The notes: generated by a model from the sequence alone, not told the origin. Counted from the first letter of the stretch, positions 22,307 through 35,430 are shown. The stretch is 64,000 nucleotides of DNA from Scleromitrula shiraiana (GCA_028455995.1 JABELC010000003.1:2294001-2358000); one strand, 5' to 3'. Numbers and translations are program-made.

Positions 22307-22868
22307 ATGCAAACCAACTTCTTCATTCTCCCTCGCGAACTACGCGACAAAATATACGAATATCTCTTAGTTATCCCTAAATCCATTTCTATGTTCACAT
22401 GTTACACAGCCACAGTACCGCCGCTGCCTGATCTCACACCAGCAATCCTTCGCACAAACAAGACTATCTATCGCGAAGCTATTTTACTACTTTACTCCAA
22501 TGACCAGTTCAGATTCGCCTGTTGCTGCCATGAGGAAATCACTGGTTTCCTCGAGATAATCGAACATACCAATGCAAGCTACATCCAAAAAGTCGTGATA
22601 ATCTTCCTAAATCTCTATATGAATAAACCAATCGACGCGGAGGTGAAACTCAGTGAACACGATGAACTAATTATCGCATTAACCCAAAGTCATTGCACAA
22701 GGTTGAGATCGATTATCGGGCTCATTCGATGATGAGGGTGAGCTGAGTAGATATCCTCATCGCGTTATTACTACTGCGGTAACACTGATCGATGCGCGAT
22801 TGAGAGCTAGTTTGTCCTTGCAAGAATTGTATTTTAAATTGGAGACGACATGTCCACGTTACATGTAA
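22307..22868 (+). pseudogene. LPxELRxxIY-family (F-box/2EXR-like) protein, copy 2, frameshifted
   Basis: Starts with ATG at 22307 and encodes 141 residues: NFFILPRELRDKIYEYLLV, AILRTNKTIYREAILLLYSN, FLEIIEHTNASYIQK. The frame ends at TGA 22730, but one frame over the homologous region goes on (GSFDDEGELSRYPHRVITT to PRYM, stop at 22866-22868), and a further piece (GSGKLYDPFIPRR, near 23052-23090) matches the C-terminal exon of copy 1. So this copy keeps a good start but has lost its frame; it may still give a shortened 141-residue product. Function of the family is unknown. Confidence 0.55.
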
Positions 22869-23927
22869 AGGGAATTGGGGAATCTTGGATGGAGGAAAAA
22901 GGGGGGTGATGGATCGCGAGTGAATGAAGATGAACCTAAATAATGGTCATGATTACAACTCGGATATTGAGTATTCTTGGGACGATCAGGCAAGATAGCT
23001 GCCAGCTAGTAACATGTAATATGATTCTATTTTGACTTTTTACGATCTAGGTTCTGGAAAGTTGTATGACCCATTCATACCACGGCGTCAGCGAGTCTTT
23101 ATCGTCCCTACTGCAACACCATCCCCAGCAACCCTCTCTTCGATTTTCTTCCATCTCTTCAGTCTTTTCTCTGACTTTTACACTTGGGTCTCGCTTTCCA
23201 ACCACTACTACTGTTCAAGCTTCGATCACTGCACTCCTTCCTTAAACTTTGATAAAATATCCACAACTTGTTATTTTGTCTTCAGTATTACTATTTCCTT
23301 GTGCTTGTGTTAATTTGGGGAAAAGGATACTTACTTCGGCGTTTACTTGTTTGGTCAGATCATTAATATTCTGGTTGGATGGGCTCCACGATGATCGGAA
23401 ACATTCACATGTCTGTTTGTGCAAACTTATTGAGGAGAAGAGTGATAACGAGACATTTGTTGCGCATCTTGAAATACCCCAATCCTTAGTCATTAGTCAT
23501 TACTTTGTAATTCTTCGATCTGTCTCATCTCTTCTATTCAAGTTTGGGATAAAAGTCTTTTAGTTAACAATCTATACAATCTATACAATCAATTATTTCT
23601 CCTTTGATTCTTGTTCCATGAATCGAGTTCTTAATAATACCCATCCATCCATTCATCTCCAGGGCTTCCATGAAACGAAATTAGCACACTGCACCTCATC
23701 CATCATATGTTCCACATCAATCAAGATCCACATGCCACCCATTACACCGCCGACATAGTATACATACCGACCTACATTTCACCATTTATCTACCTGCATG
23801 ACACCGCCAAGTCCACCTACTCAATCCACTTAAAACATCCCTCCATCCTCCCATCTCTCCTCCCTCCACCGAATCCCCATACCCTCTATATTATCCCTAT
23901 ATAACCCCCAATCTCCCCAAACCTTCC
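22869..23927. other. Decayed tail of copy 2 and pyrimidine-rich spacer
   Basis: Holds the remnant of the C-terminal exon of the preceding pseudogene (about 23050-23090) and then no supported gene; C/T-rich with CATCC and CTCC runs up to the 5S rRNA gene. Confidence 0.4.
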
Positions 23928-24047
23928 ACATACGACCATAGATCAAGGAAAATTGGGCATCCCGTCCGCTCTGCCATACACAAGCCTTGAATCGGTGGAT
24001 TAGTAGTTGGGTGGGTGACCACCAGCGAATCCCCACTGTTGTATGTT
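23928..24047 (+). rRNA. 5S ribosomal RNA
   Basis: Starts ACATACGACCATAG and ends TGTTGTATGT, which pair as helix I. It holds the near-invariant CCCGTCCGCTCTGCC, TAGTAGTTGGGTGGGTGACC and CACCAGCGAATCCC blocks, i.e. the internal A box, intermediate element and C box used by TFIIIA/Pol III. Length about 120 nt. Helix II/III bases differ from the common ascomycete type (GATCAAGG instead of a GGTGTGG-like arm), but the opposite arm reads CCTTGAATC, so pairing is kept. A T-rich tract starting at 24047 is a Pol III terminator. A single dispersed 5S gene, as in other filamentous ascomycetes. Confidence 0.95.
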
Positions 24048-24078
24048 TAGTTTTTCTTTTCTTTTTTCTTTTTTTTTT
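24047..24078 (+). terminator. T-rich Pol III terminator of the 5S gene
   Basis: Begins directly at the 3' end of the 5S rRNA and contains several runs of four or more T, the normal RNA polymerase III stop signal. Confidence 0.75.
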
Positions 24079-24292
24079 GCTGCTGTTACTCTAGATGTTT
24101 TAGTTTATGATGTATCGTATCTAAGTATCTAGGTAGGTAAGTAGGATCCGAGAAGGATTAATTACTGGTGGCATTGAATGATTTTTTTGGATGGGGGGAG
24201 AGAGGGGTTATTTATGACAGGAGTAAACAGAGGAGTTGATGAGTAGATGAGTAGATAGATGTAGGATGAGATGGGCTTGTTAGAATTATATG

Positions 24293-24336
24293 ATACTATA
24301 CTATACTATACTATACTATACTATACTATACTATAT
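24293..24336. repeat. (ATACT)n microsatellite
   Basis: About eight to nine near-perfect copies of a five-base unit. Confidence 0.9.
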
Positions 24337-24510
24337 TATATCAAGCTCAATAGATATATGCATGCTAGTAAGTAATATCTACATCATTACCACTACCACT
24401 ACCAGTACCACTACCAGTACCACTATCACAGCCTATTCGCGCCCCTTCTCCCTCCTGATCAATATGCCCTCTTCTTTCGCGTCCTGTTCTCCACCTCCTC
24501 GCTCAAAACA

Positions 24511-24540
24511 CTATATTATATTATATTATATTATATTATA
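24511..24540. repeat. (TATAT)n microsatellite
   Basis: About six copies of a five-base AT unit. Confidence 0.85.
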
Positions 24541-24920
24541 CACTACAGCGCGAATCCCATTGATCTCTATCTCCTTCCTTCCTTTCTTCCATCCATTTGC
24601 TCTTCTCTCCATAAGCTCTTGCCTTCTTCCCGTTCGTTCCCCTCCACATATATTACACAAATACCCTCGCTCCATCGCTCTCTCCCTCCCTCCTAATATA
24701 CCAGCCCACCTACTCCTCTCGTCCACTCACTCACTCACTGATCCTCAACAAAGAGAAAACAAGACAAATGAAACAAAACAAGACAAAATACAATAAAACA
24801 AGACAAATGAAACAAAACAAATGAAAAAATACAAATGAAAAAAAATACAAAGGAGATTGATCGATTGATTCAACCGCAAATATGATACTATGATTTCTCC
24901 CTTCCCCTTAGCTGACTCCG

Positions 24921-24957
24921 CTCACTCACTCACCCACTCACTCACTCACTCACTCAT
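24921..24957. repeat. (CTCA)n microsatellite
   Basis: About nine copies of a four-base unit with one interruption. Confidence 0.85.
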
Positions 24958-25116
24958 TCATCTGACATGCATAGCCTATCTATTCCATCTCATCTCATCC
25001 CATCCCATCCCATCTCATCTTATTAAAGATATCGACTACCCCCTCCCTCACTTCCATCCATCACTATCCCTATCACTATCACTATCCCTCCCTATCACTA
25101 TTCAATCGGTAAGATA

Positions 25117-25144
25117 CATCCATCCATCCATCCATCCATCCATC
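25117..25144. repeat. (CATC)n microsatellite
   Basis: About seven perfect copies of a four-base unit. Confidence 0.85.
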
Positions 25145-26462
25145 TATTCGACCATCCAGACGTAAAATCAAAAACAAGAACAAAAACACAAGAACCGTAT
25201 TGAATAAATGGAGGTTTCATATTTGTTGAATAGATGAATGAATGAGCGAATCAGTATGTATAACCGTGGATCCAAACACCTATATATACAGTATCGAGCG
25301 AGAGAGGATATAATACTGAACAACAATCATATCATATCAAGAAATGATCCGGCTCATTTGTGTTTGTTTGGTTTGGTTCTGTTTTGTATGTTTGTCTGAT
25401 TTTGTTTGATTTGTTGAGTGGTCGATTATTACAAATGATTTTTTCCCATCCATCCATGCCATGCTATCCTACCCTATCCCATCCCTTATCTCCCTCCCAT
25501 CCGCTATTGCATATAAGCCCTCCTCTCACACCTCCATCACCATCCTCATCTTAATCCCATTGTCTTATAAAATAAATAAATAAAAGAATCAATGCACCCT
25601 CCCACCACCTCAACGTTGCATTTCCTCCCCAACCATTCATTCATTCTCTTACAAACATGATATGATGCCAGTGGTGTATCCATCTACTTATCCACAATCG
25701 CTTCCCTATCCCACCCCATTCCGCTGGCAACCACCAAACCTCCTCGATCCCAAGAATCAATCCACCTCCATATCGATTTTCACCCCACCAAGCTCAAAAC
25801 ACTACATCAATCAATCAACCAATCTCAACTCTTTCCCTTCAACAAAAAGGAGTTGAAAAGTAAACCCCAATATCAAAAATCACGCTATCATGCCAAACCA
25901 AGAAAAAAAGATATCCTCTTATTTTCAAATAATTAATAGAACGGAAAAGGGGAAAATAAAGTAAAGCATCCACAAGAAAATAAGAGGTAGAAAACAAAAA
26001 GACAAATCAATCAATCCATCACAATCAAAACACAATGCTTAAATATTAATTCTCAACTCCATTAGCCCGCAAAATATAGTATCTTATCCACAAGCGAAAA
26101 AACGGGGCAAATCGATGATGAGGTTTGTGAGCAAGCCCGCAAGCAAAAATAAATCCACACACAAGAGGAGCAAAAATAATCAACAATGAACCAGATGATG
26201 AAATGCAGGTAATAGAAACGCCACATCCATCCATCCCCCATCCCGCACCAAAAAAGCCAGGGCAGGCCCCGCCCAGCCGTTCCTAGAGAAAATGTAGAAC
26301 CTTGCTATCAATCAGTCCAAAAAGAAAAATGAAATGAAACTGAATCGCAAGATTTCTTGATGAGATCGAATGACGCTAAAAGCGCAAGCAATAATCCAGA
26401 ATTGAGCAAGCAATGTTTTTAGTTCGTTGTAGATATCATTGAGTAGGATCTCTATCCCGAGT

Positions 26463-29400
26463 TCATTCTCCACGAGCCTTTCCACGTCTCCTGAAGAAAT
26501 CCATGACCTTTCTAGCAGCACCACTACTGCCACCATGGTCTGTGTGTGATGCTCCAAAAGCATTACTGTTCTCTTGTTCGTACGCTTCAGTAAACTTTCG
26601 GTTATTCTTTTGAAGAACACCTCTACTATTACTATTACCACGTGCTGCAACTGGTCGTCGTGAGTCTTCGTATGAAGTATTGTATTGATTTGAGTGAGGT
26701 CCGCCGCGTTGACTTTGGCTGAGAGAAGACTCGGATCCAGTCGTCAAAGCCGATTCATCTTGACGGAAGTTCATAGGAGGTAAGAATGGTCCTTGTGGAC
26801 CCGATCTTGGATCCTGAACTTGTTGTTGTTGCGGTAGAGGGAAACGCTGTTGATTTGTTTGCGCAGGACTACCACGGTTTTGATCATATGACATTCTCGA
26901 ATTCGTATTCTGAGGCGCGTTCAGAAAATTGCCTTGATTTTCAGGATATTGGTCGTAGTTGCCATCGGTAGGGGTGCTAGCAGGAGGTGTACCAGGGTCT
27001 TTGCCGATTCCGATAGATCTCAAAGAAAAGGAAGCTGGGAGGAGAGAAAACCTCTTCGTTCCTTTCTCATTAGATCCAGTTTGGGAGCGACCTGTGATAC
27101 TTCCACTCCTCTTTTTGCCAAAGCCAAAAGAGATCGAACGTCGAGAGTCAATGGATTGTCTCGCATCATCGGCACTTGAAATGTTTGCATTTGACATGCT
27201 AACAGGTGGATAAGATTTTTTGGGCTTTTCTTGAGACTTATCTTGATGCGACTTTCCTCCGAAAAGAGAGTTGGTCCTGCTAAATATGCCCCCGATGGTA
27301 TTAGATCTTTTGTGAGTTGTATTTTTACCTTCTTCAGACGGTACGTTACCAGTACCATCCGGCAATCCAGCAACCTTGGCGAATTTTGGAGCAATGGGCT
27401 TGAAACTTTCGTGCGCAGGATATGGCATCTCTTCTTGAGGAGCATTAATGTTATAATTCTTAGATCCTTGAGGCTGCGGTTGAGACATACGACCATGAGC
27501 ATTTGTTCCAGCAACAGTTGGAGCCACAGGCTGGCTGTAGGATCCCCGATTGGGGAATCCCATAGATCCGGATCTGTTTGAAGTCATTGAACCTCCTGTA
27601 GTCGGTCTCGCGAAAGATTGCTGGCCAGCCACTGGGGTCGTATAGTTAGCATTTGAAACAGAGCGTGGAATTCGCATATTATTTTGATGGGATGATGGAG
27701 GCATGCCTGATTGACGGTGTGAACTCCCTGGCCTTCTTCCTGAGCTTCCATATTGATGATCATGGGGCATTGACTTGTCAGTCGATACAGCTCTTCCAGA
27801 GACCTCCACTGGGCCCTGGCTAGCGGTACGGGTACGGGCCCTCGAGCTAGAAGGAGCAGCCGAAGAATTGGTTGATGGCTCTCCTCTTTGGGTCTGCGAA
27901 CGTGGAGCAACATATTCGACTTGAACGGTTCTTCTCTTATTGTCTTTCGAAGTTTTTCCTGGCGCCTCTTCGTCCTGATCAACATTACCATGTTTTCTAC
28001 TAAGATCTCCGACGGCAGCAGATGGTTTTGTCGATTTGGGTTCACGAACGGAAGCACTTCTGGCAAGTAATAGAGCCTCTTGGGGTTCGTCCGATGGAAC
28101 AGTAGCATTAGCAATATCCCCAGTAGTGGTTGTGCTACTAGTGATGAAACCGACGACATGTGAATACTCGGTCAACCAACTATGTCTAGCCACCTCGAAT
28201 AAATCTGCACGTTTTCGTGGATCGGGAACAAGAATTCGGCGCAGCAAGTCTCGAGCATGCGGTGTAACGTACTCGGGAAATGTAAGTGGTGTCGAAACGA
28301 TATATTTATAAAGGAGATTAATATTGTCGCCCTCTGGATTGGCTGGATCGTCATCAAAGGGTAAATAACCCGCAAGCATTGCGTACTAGATTCATGTCAG
28401 CCGAACACTTAACGACATGGTCGAATGATCAAACTTACCAAAATTACACCACAACTCCAGACATCGACTTTTCGACCAGTGTACAACGAATCACTGACAA
28501 CCAATTCTGGAGCTGCATAACATGGACTTCCGCAACTTGTCTGCATCAAGTCACCTCTCCTGACACCACCAGGAAGGATTTTATCCAATTCCATCCTCTT
28601 CACGTATTCGCGACTGGACAAGTTATACTCGATTTCGTCTCCAAGCTCATCATCCGGATTGAAGGTATTCGCGAAGCCAAAATCTGTGATGATGATGTTG
28701 CGATTACGGTCCAGTAACAGGTTCTCAAGTTTCAGATCTCGATGTACAATCCCCTTCTTATGCAGATATCCAACTCCTGAAATCAATTGAGCAAATAGCC
28801 TGCGAGCAGCATGGTCCTTAAGGTATCGATGGTTGAGAATGTAATCAAAGAGTTCTCCCCCTGAAGCATATTCCAGGATGATTCCAATTTGCTTCTCCGT
28901 CTCTACCATCTCGTGCAATTTAACAATGTTCGGGTGGGCTATCTCACGAAGAATGGCGATCTCGCGGTATATCTTGGCAAGTCTCGTTGGGTTTGTTCCT
29001 ACGCTATCGCGTCGAATAAGTTTGATGGCAACCTAGCAGAAAATGTTAGTAAATCTCGTGTGAAGTCCAAGAGAGGTTCATGGAATGAAACCTACTTCAA
29101 CACCTCCGGCTTGTTTCCAACCCATCTTGACCTTACCAAATTCACCCTCTCCGAGAGTGTTACCCAGATAATATTCGCCGAACTTGCTATTCTTCTCTCT
29201 TTTGCCAGCGCTGTTCGAATGGTCGTGTCGAGACCTCGCCGGCCGAGGAGGTTCTTGAACAACTTCATTATTCACCACGTTTGGTGCAGCAGCGGTGTGC
29301 GCTTCACGAGACGAAGGTATAGCTTCCGCCATGCGCTCCCTTTCCCGGTCTAGGTCGACTTTAGGATCACTAATCAACACACGATTTAATACCTCGCTGA

Positions 29401-30178
29401 CTTCTCTTGATAAGTCATTCGGAGAGTTTGTACTAATAGCCATTGATTGCGGTCTTGCGGCAGCAGAAGAGGATTGGCCTGGTCTCTGTTCTCGGCTACC
29501 ACTGGGCCTGTGCGGTAACGTATCAGGCGGTGATTGTTGAGCCCTACGTCTCGATCGCGTAGCAGCATTAGCAGCAGATACTGCGTCCTCCTTGTTTTGT
29601 TCTCGATCTATTCCATTTGTATATGCATTGTTCCTCTCATTATATTGTCCGTCGACAGATTGTGTCCTCGATGAACTTTTCCCCCTATCCTCATTTGTGT
29701 AACCAGTTCGCCGTGTACTCGAGCTTCTTTCTGCTGCTGCTCCTGAAGCCGCGGCCATTGCCGGAGTTGGTCGATTGGAAGAACTTCTAACTGAAACAAC
29801 CGGCGGAACACCTCGCTGATTGTCACCTGGAGACATTGAATTAAATCCCGGAGGAGCCGTAGTCATTATCGGCGATGTGGGATTCGAGGAGTTGGACGAG
29901 CGGGAAGCTATTGGGGCTGAGGTTGCTCCCGAAGGTGAATAATACTGAGCTTGTTGTGAATTAGTCGAAGATGCGCCATTACCGCCGCTTGGTCTTTGCG
30001 AAGGTTTTCGTGTAGATGATGTGGACGCGTTCGTCGAGTTTTGATTGTAATAAGGATCTCGGGATTGTGATGAACCTGATGTGTAAGCTCTGTTTGATGA
30101 TGAAGGTGCTCCAGCTGAAGATTGCGATCCTATCGAAGTTGGTTGATGAGGTGCTGCTTGCAATGCGGCTGAAGACAT
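26463..30178 (-). CDS. Serine/threonine protein kinase, Kin4-like (Snf1/AMPK-related group)
   Basis: Exons 30178-29096, 29032-28439 and 28385-26463, all in phase 0, give 1199 residues. Residues 1-335 are disordered (Ser/Asn/Gln-rich). The kinase domain runs from about 335 to 620: YLGNTLGEGEFGKV, VAIKLIRRD, HRDLKLENLLLD, DFGFAN, CGSPCYAAPE and DVWSCGVIL are all present, so it should be active. The GEGEFGKVK start and the insert before the activation loop (EYVKRMELDKILPGG) resemble yeast Kin4/Frk1, which act in the spindle position checkpoint and stress. The C-terminal 580 residues are disordered and basic, ending MDFFRRRGKARGE. Substrates cannot be read from the sequence. The homology to the catalytic domain is firm; the exact orthology is an inference. 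Confidence 0.92.
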
Positions 30179-30756
30179 TTCTTCCAGTATAATTGCGCAC
30201 TAATTGACAATCGCAGATTGGGATATCTAGCAATCGGTACTCTTCTATAAGCACAATGACCTTTGCAAAGATAAATTCCAAGAACTACGTTGTGATTGCG
30301 AAATTGTCGCCGATTCACCACTTATCTCCACCAACTAACATCATGGGACGGTGTGTATGTCTGCGAAATTGAATTTCCTTGAACGAGGGGGTTGCGAGGT
30401 TTGAATGAGTGTAAAACCTAATCGCTGGTACTTATCATCAAAAAAAGGAGTAAATTTGAGTGATTTCTAGGTATTGTTCTTACGCAGATGTGTAATTTTT
30501 CTTTTCTCAATGATGATTAGAGAAAAAGGTCGAGGCTGTTTAGAGGAAGAATGAATGAGTACAGTAGTACGGTCCACGGGTAGTTAGCTGGTAACTATGA
30601 TTAAAGTTTCCCTTAGAGCTTAGCTTAGTAGTATTATTATTATTATTTTTAATGTCTTAGCTCTCAAAGTGCTCCAAGTGCTCAAGTCCTCTCTTTCACA
30701 CCAACTTTGGAATTCTAAGCAAAATGAATGAATAATAATAAGAAGAATAAGATCAA

Positions 30757-30810
30757 TGTATTGTATTGAATTGAATTGTATTGTATTGTATTGTATTGTA
30801 TTGTATTGTA
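30757..30810. repeat. (ATTGT)n microsatellite in the kinase upstream region
   Basis: About ten copies of a five-base unit, two of them ATTGA variants, about 600 bp upstream of the kinase start. Confidence 0.88.
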
Positions 30811-31227
30811 GACGACGGTAAAACGATTCGATATTCAATTAGGTGATAGCGGTATAGCGGGTACGGTATGGCTCTTTTCGAAATTTTAGTGTTTCCCTTT
30901 CTTCTCTCTTTCTCTCTAGATTAGCGGATAGCGGGATTGGATAGTACTACCTAGGTAGGTAGGTACTTTCAAGGTTTCCTTAGGTTGGTTGGCCGATCAA
31001 TTGAATTGAACGAACTACTTGGGGGGGGGGGTAGTAATTTTTTTGGTGAAAGATGCAGGAAAAAAAAGGTAGAAGGTGGAAGGTGGGAAAGAGTGGTGGT
31101 GATGGTTCGATATTATTCGTAGAGAAGATAAATGTAGGTGGCTGGGGAAATCGAAGAACAACCAAGAAGAGGATCCCACGATGTTTGAGATTTTTTTAAC
31201 GAACGAATGTCGAGTGTTATTTGAATT

Positions 31228-31298
31228 TGTTGTTACTGTTATTGTTATTGTTGTTGTTGTTGTTGTTGTTGTTCTTGTTCTTGTTGTTCTTGTTGTTT
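31228..31298. repeat. (TTG)n-type trinucleotide tract
   Basis: Mostly TTG with TTA and TTC variants. Confidence 0.85.
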
Positions 31299-32185
31299 TC
31301 TCTTTTAATTGCTTCCAATTGTATTGATTTGGATATTTCAAGGGTAGTACTGCACTGCACTGTACTGTCCTGTACTGTATGTATGTATTTGATGTATATG
31401 CTTGATGTATATGCGTGTTTGATGTGTATGGTCCAAGATACTCCGTAATTCTGATGCAATTGTAAGATTGAAATTTGCGACTGATTGATTGCTGGTTTCC
31501 TTTGGATCTTTCTCTACTCCAATTCTCTTTCTCTTTCTGTTTCTTGCTCTGCTTTTTTCGATACGTAGTCTCGTATATGGTAATAGTGTACTTCTATAGA
31601 AGTAAGTAGGTAGGAAAGTTGAATTTTTATGCTAACGACAATATGTAAGTTGGATTTGTTATATTAAATTAGTTGTTATTATGAATTTGAATCTGTATTA
31701 AACCCCAAGGCTAAAGGGGGGGGAAAGAAAGAGACAGTATGTAATGGTAGTAATTGGTAAGAAAATAATATCGAAATCAAAGATTTAGATTCGAATATTG
31801 AGTTTAAGGGAAAAGGGTAAAGAAAGGAAGGTTTTGTTTTTGTTTTTGTTTGGATTTGGAGTTGGAGTTGGAGTTTGAGTACGAAGTTTGAGTGTTCAAT
31901 GTTGGGTTGAATATCCAATGTTATGTATGATATTGAATGGATAACTTTGGATTAATAAATTTGATGTGATGTGACGACTCGAATCTTGATGCAGATGAAC
32001 TGGTATTCATTCATATTTTCTTTTTTTTTTTTTCTTTTTTACTTACTAAACTTTGAATTTTATGAAACCTTTCCAAATTTCGAGGTCGTTCCGTTCCGTT
32101 TCAGAAACTTAAAAATTGTCCTTATTATTCTTTTTCCTTATGTTGTACGGATCGGACCGTGTGTATCGTATGTATATATGGATAT

Positions 32186-32292
32186 GGATGGATGGATGGA
32201 TGGATGGATGGGTGGATGGGTGGATGGATGGATGGATGGATGGATGGATGGATGGATGGATGGATGGGTGGATGGGTGGATGGATGGATGGG
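32186..32292. repeat. (GGAT)n microsatellite, about 107 bp
   Basis: About 26 copies of GGAT with a few GGGT variants; the apparent Met-Asp-Gly-Trp frame through it is an artefact. Confidence 0.93.
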
Positions 32293-33350
32293 TTGTATTG
32301 TTGTATAAATGTATATATCCTCTCTTTCTCTTTCACTTCCTTTCCTTCCTTTCCTTCTCTTCTTCTCTTCTTCTCTTCTCTTTTCTTTTCTTTTCTTTTC
32401 CAATCGACTTATTTCCTTTTCTTCAATATTATCTTTCCGTATCGATGATACCTACTAATAATGTCTCTACATATAAAAAAAAAAACGGTTCCCTTCCCAA
32501 AAATAATCTTAATTGAATTGGCTTTTTCTCTCCCAGGGCCTCAAGTTTCCGAAGGTTTAGAGTATTATTATTTATTTTATTATTATTATTCCAAGGTTTC
32601 CTGTTAATTTCGATTTCCTTTTGATGACTTTGACTTAGCGAGATTGGTTTAATAAGGTTAAAAAGGAAAACGCGTTGATCATATATTGAGCTGAGCCAAG
32701 AGAAAACCGTATGAACTTTGATATGTTTGGGCATAAACTTAGGAAAGCTTTGGTACAAAATTAATTGAAACCCATAAATACTTAGATGACTCCGAGAACA
32801 TTGAGGAAAAGGAAGGGAAGAGAAGAGTCAAGAATGGATGATATGGATCGAATAGTATAGGATGGGATCGGATGTGATGAGATGAGATGAGATGGGATGG
32901 GATGGGATGGGATGAGTGGGATAGGATGGCACTTGCAACTTTTGGATATATTGTAACAATAAATACATAAAAATAATAAAGTAGACAAGAGTTATGTTAA
33001 AGGCTCCAAAAGCTCCAATTATGAGGTAGGTACGAGATCTTTTGAGCTCCTCGTTTTTGTGCTGTGTTGGGAATTTAGCCCATTGTCAATGGACTTGCTT
33101 GCATTATATTCAAATCGAATTGTTTGATAATATCGATATCAAAGTACCGTATTCTGAGATATATCAAAGATAAATCTGGGGAAGAGCGAATAAAACAATA
33201 AATGCAAAGAAGATCAAAAAAGTAAAGAAGGATAAAACTCGGCACAATTCATTGCTAGAAACTTGATCGAATACATACTTATAATATTTGAAGAGGAAAA
33301 TATTCAGTCGTCAGCATTAAACATTGGAATTCGATGTAAAACGTGGTGCA

Positions 33351-33390
33351 GTTCGTTCGTTCGTTCGTTCGTTCGTTCGTTCGTTCGTTC
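33351..33390. repeat. (GTTC)n microsatellite
   Basis: Ten perfect copies of a four-base unit. Confidence 0.9.
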
Positions 33391-34209
33391 TCGATATCAA
33401 ATTCGTCCTGTCCTGTCGTTTCGTTTCGAGGTATCGATTATCGTTGGCTCGTTGTCGTCCTATATGCAACATGTACAAATCGTGATATTGAAAATGCCAC
33501 AGAAAGAGGGAGTGAAAAAAAGAAGCAAAAGAATTTTCAATTCTTCAAATTGCTACAATACTATCTATCTGCCTAAGTATGAGAAGAGTGACAAGAAAAT
33601 GTCATTACGAATCATCAAAACCAACGCATAAACCACACCAACTCATCTCATCTTTTTCCGACTTTTAAGGGGAAGCATTCAACAGGTATTTCCTTGATAT
33701 CTTGCATCAATTCAGACGAACGAGGAATTGGTATTGGCATATATCACACCGCTCGTCTTAAGTTAGTTTCTATATAACTAAATACATGACCGCGACGATC
33801 TCGCGTTCTTCTTGGTGTTTTCTAATCTTTGGCGGTAGCCTTCTAGTTCGGAATACCTATTCATGCTCACCCATTGAGCAAGGAAGGGTACCCATACCAA
33901 TGGATTGAAGGTAGGTAAATAGTCAAGATAATGCAATGCATGATCAACCACCTGGGCATCTCTCCTTCCTATGTTCCTTTGCATGAACGTCCATATAAAC
34001 ATCAATCAATCCGTCAATCACCCAAAAGAAGCTTTGCTTACTTTTACTCCAGGTAAAGTAAAAAAATCTTTCTTGCATTGACGTGGCACATCACATCACA
34101 TCGCATCGCATCAAAACCCCAAACACGATCACATTTGATTGATTGAAAGATCGATCCTAGCACCATGTTATATATCGCGGTAGATATTACCATTACCTAC
34201 AAACTACTA

Positions 34210-34517
34210 GTACTCAAGCGGGAAAAATAAGAGAGCCGGATACTCACATGATACTATAAAATTTTAAATTTATCATTAAAAATCAATATATTTAAATCTT
34301 TATATTAAATTAATTAAAAATTTATTTTAAATATAATCTATATATTTAAATAAAAAATCATTTATTTGATAAATTTATCTCGTTTTAGAAGATTTAGTTT
34401 TATTAAAATGGAATTTAATCTTATATTCAAATAAAAATAATAAAAATACATCAAAATTAACATTAAATCGCTTAATTTTAATATACTTGCCCCCTCACAC
34501 ATTTCCCGGTTGAGTAC
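34210..34517. mobile_element. AT-rich inverted-repeat element (MITE-like relic) A
   Basis: Ends form an inverted repeat: GTACTCAAGCGGGAAA at 34210-34225 and TTTCCCGGTTGAGTAC at 34502-34517 match at 15 of 16 positions. The 276 bp between are extremely AT-rich (few G or C from 34255 to 34480), in sharp contrast to the flanks, and encode no protein. Size and form fit a small non-autonomous DNA element, possibly altered by repeat-induced point mutation. No clear target-site duplication was found, so the class is open. Confidence 0.5.
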
Positions 34518-35430
34518 CGGTAAATAAGATCTCCAACCAAGGATCCTCCATCGCATCAACAACAACAACAAAACGCAAAGAACGCGTCGTGAAGTCATAA
34601 ACTCTTATCTAATATATTTCTTGAAGTGCTTTTTCTCAAATAAAGCAATCAAACAAAAACAACGATCAAAATGATCCTCAAACTACGAACATCAACACAT
34701 CCCCCTTCCTCCCATGACCATCAAACAAAATCAAACAAAATCAGTCAATCAATCCACTTTTACATTTCCGAGCAGGTATATATGCAAGTCACTCATCCAA
34801 GTACATGCCCGCTTCCACCAATGGTGTTTCTTACCGCGATCCGAATTTAATGGTACGATGTACTCGTACTTGAAGACCGAACCCCAGTCCATCGCCGGAC
34901 GATGGATAGATAGATAAATTTGTTTCGATTGAATTGCAGTTCCAGAAAAGCAAGTAAGTTACCTGTTAACTGTTATCTATTTCGAAACCAAGTCTGGATA
35001 CAGGTGCCAGTGATCTATCTATCTATCTGATTAGTCGGTTGGAAAAGATTATTTGCAAATGGGTATAGTAACCTGATATGTGCCTATATACCTATCTAGA
35101 CAGATAGATAGAACGTTCTTCAAATATATGTATGTATGTATGTATGTACGTACATATATATGTATGTGCATATGACAATCTACATATACATGCGTCTAAG
35201 ACCACTTACCACTTCGAAGCAACCAGTCAACCAGCAGTCAATCGATGACTTGTATATAAACCATCTTCTATAAAATTCCATCCGAACGACAATACTTATA
35301 CTCACTCCATTCGATTGAAAGCTCCTCCCTCCTGTTCCCTCCCGTTTCCCCTCTAAATGTTCTAGATCTGCCCCGTTTCACTGTAGTTACACGACATACG
35401 GAGTATACAACACTATGAATACCTCGCAGA

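Larger units (their letters stand above)
24079..26462. other. Gene-free, microsatellite-rich region 3' of the kinase
   Basis: No supported gene. It is strongly C/T-rich on the plus strand and carries several short tandem repeats listed separately. Part next to 26462 is probably the 3' untranslated region of the kinase gene. Confidence 0.5.

Noticed and set aside
24921..25144. Repeats with spacers resembling a CRISPR array
   Set aside because: Units are only four bases and directly tandem; no spacers. CRISPR is not expected in a fungal nuclear genome.
31971..32516. 181-codon frame through a GGAT tract
   Set aside because: Simple-repeat artefact flanked by poly-Phe/Ser low complexity.
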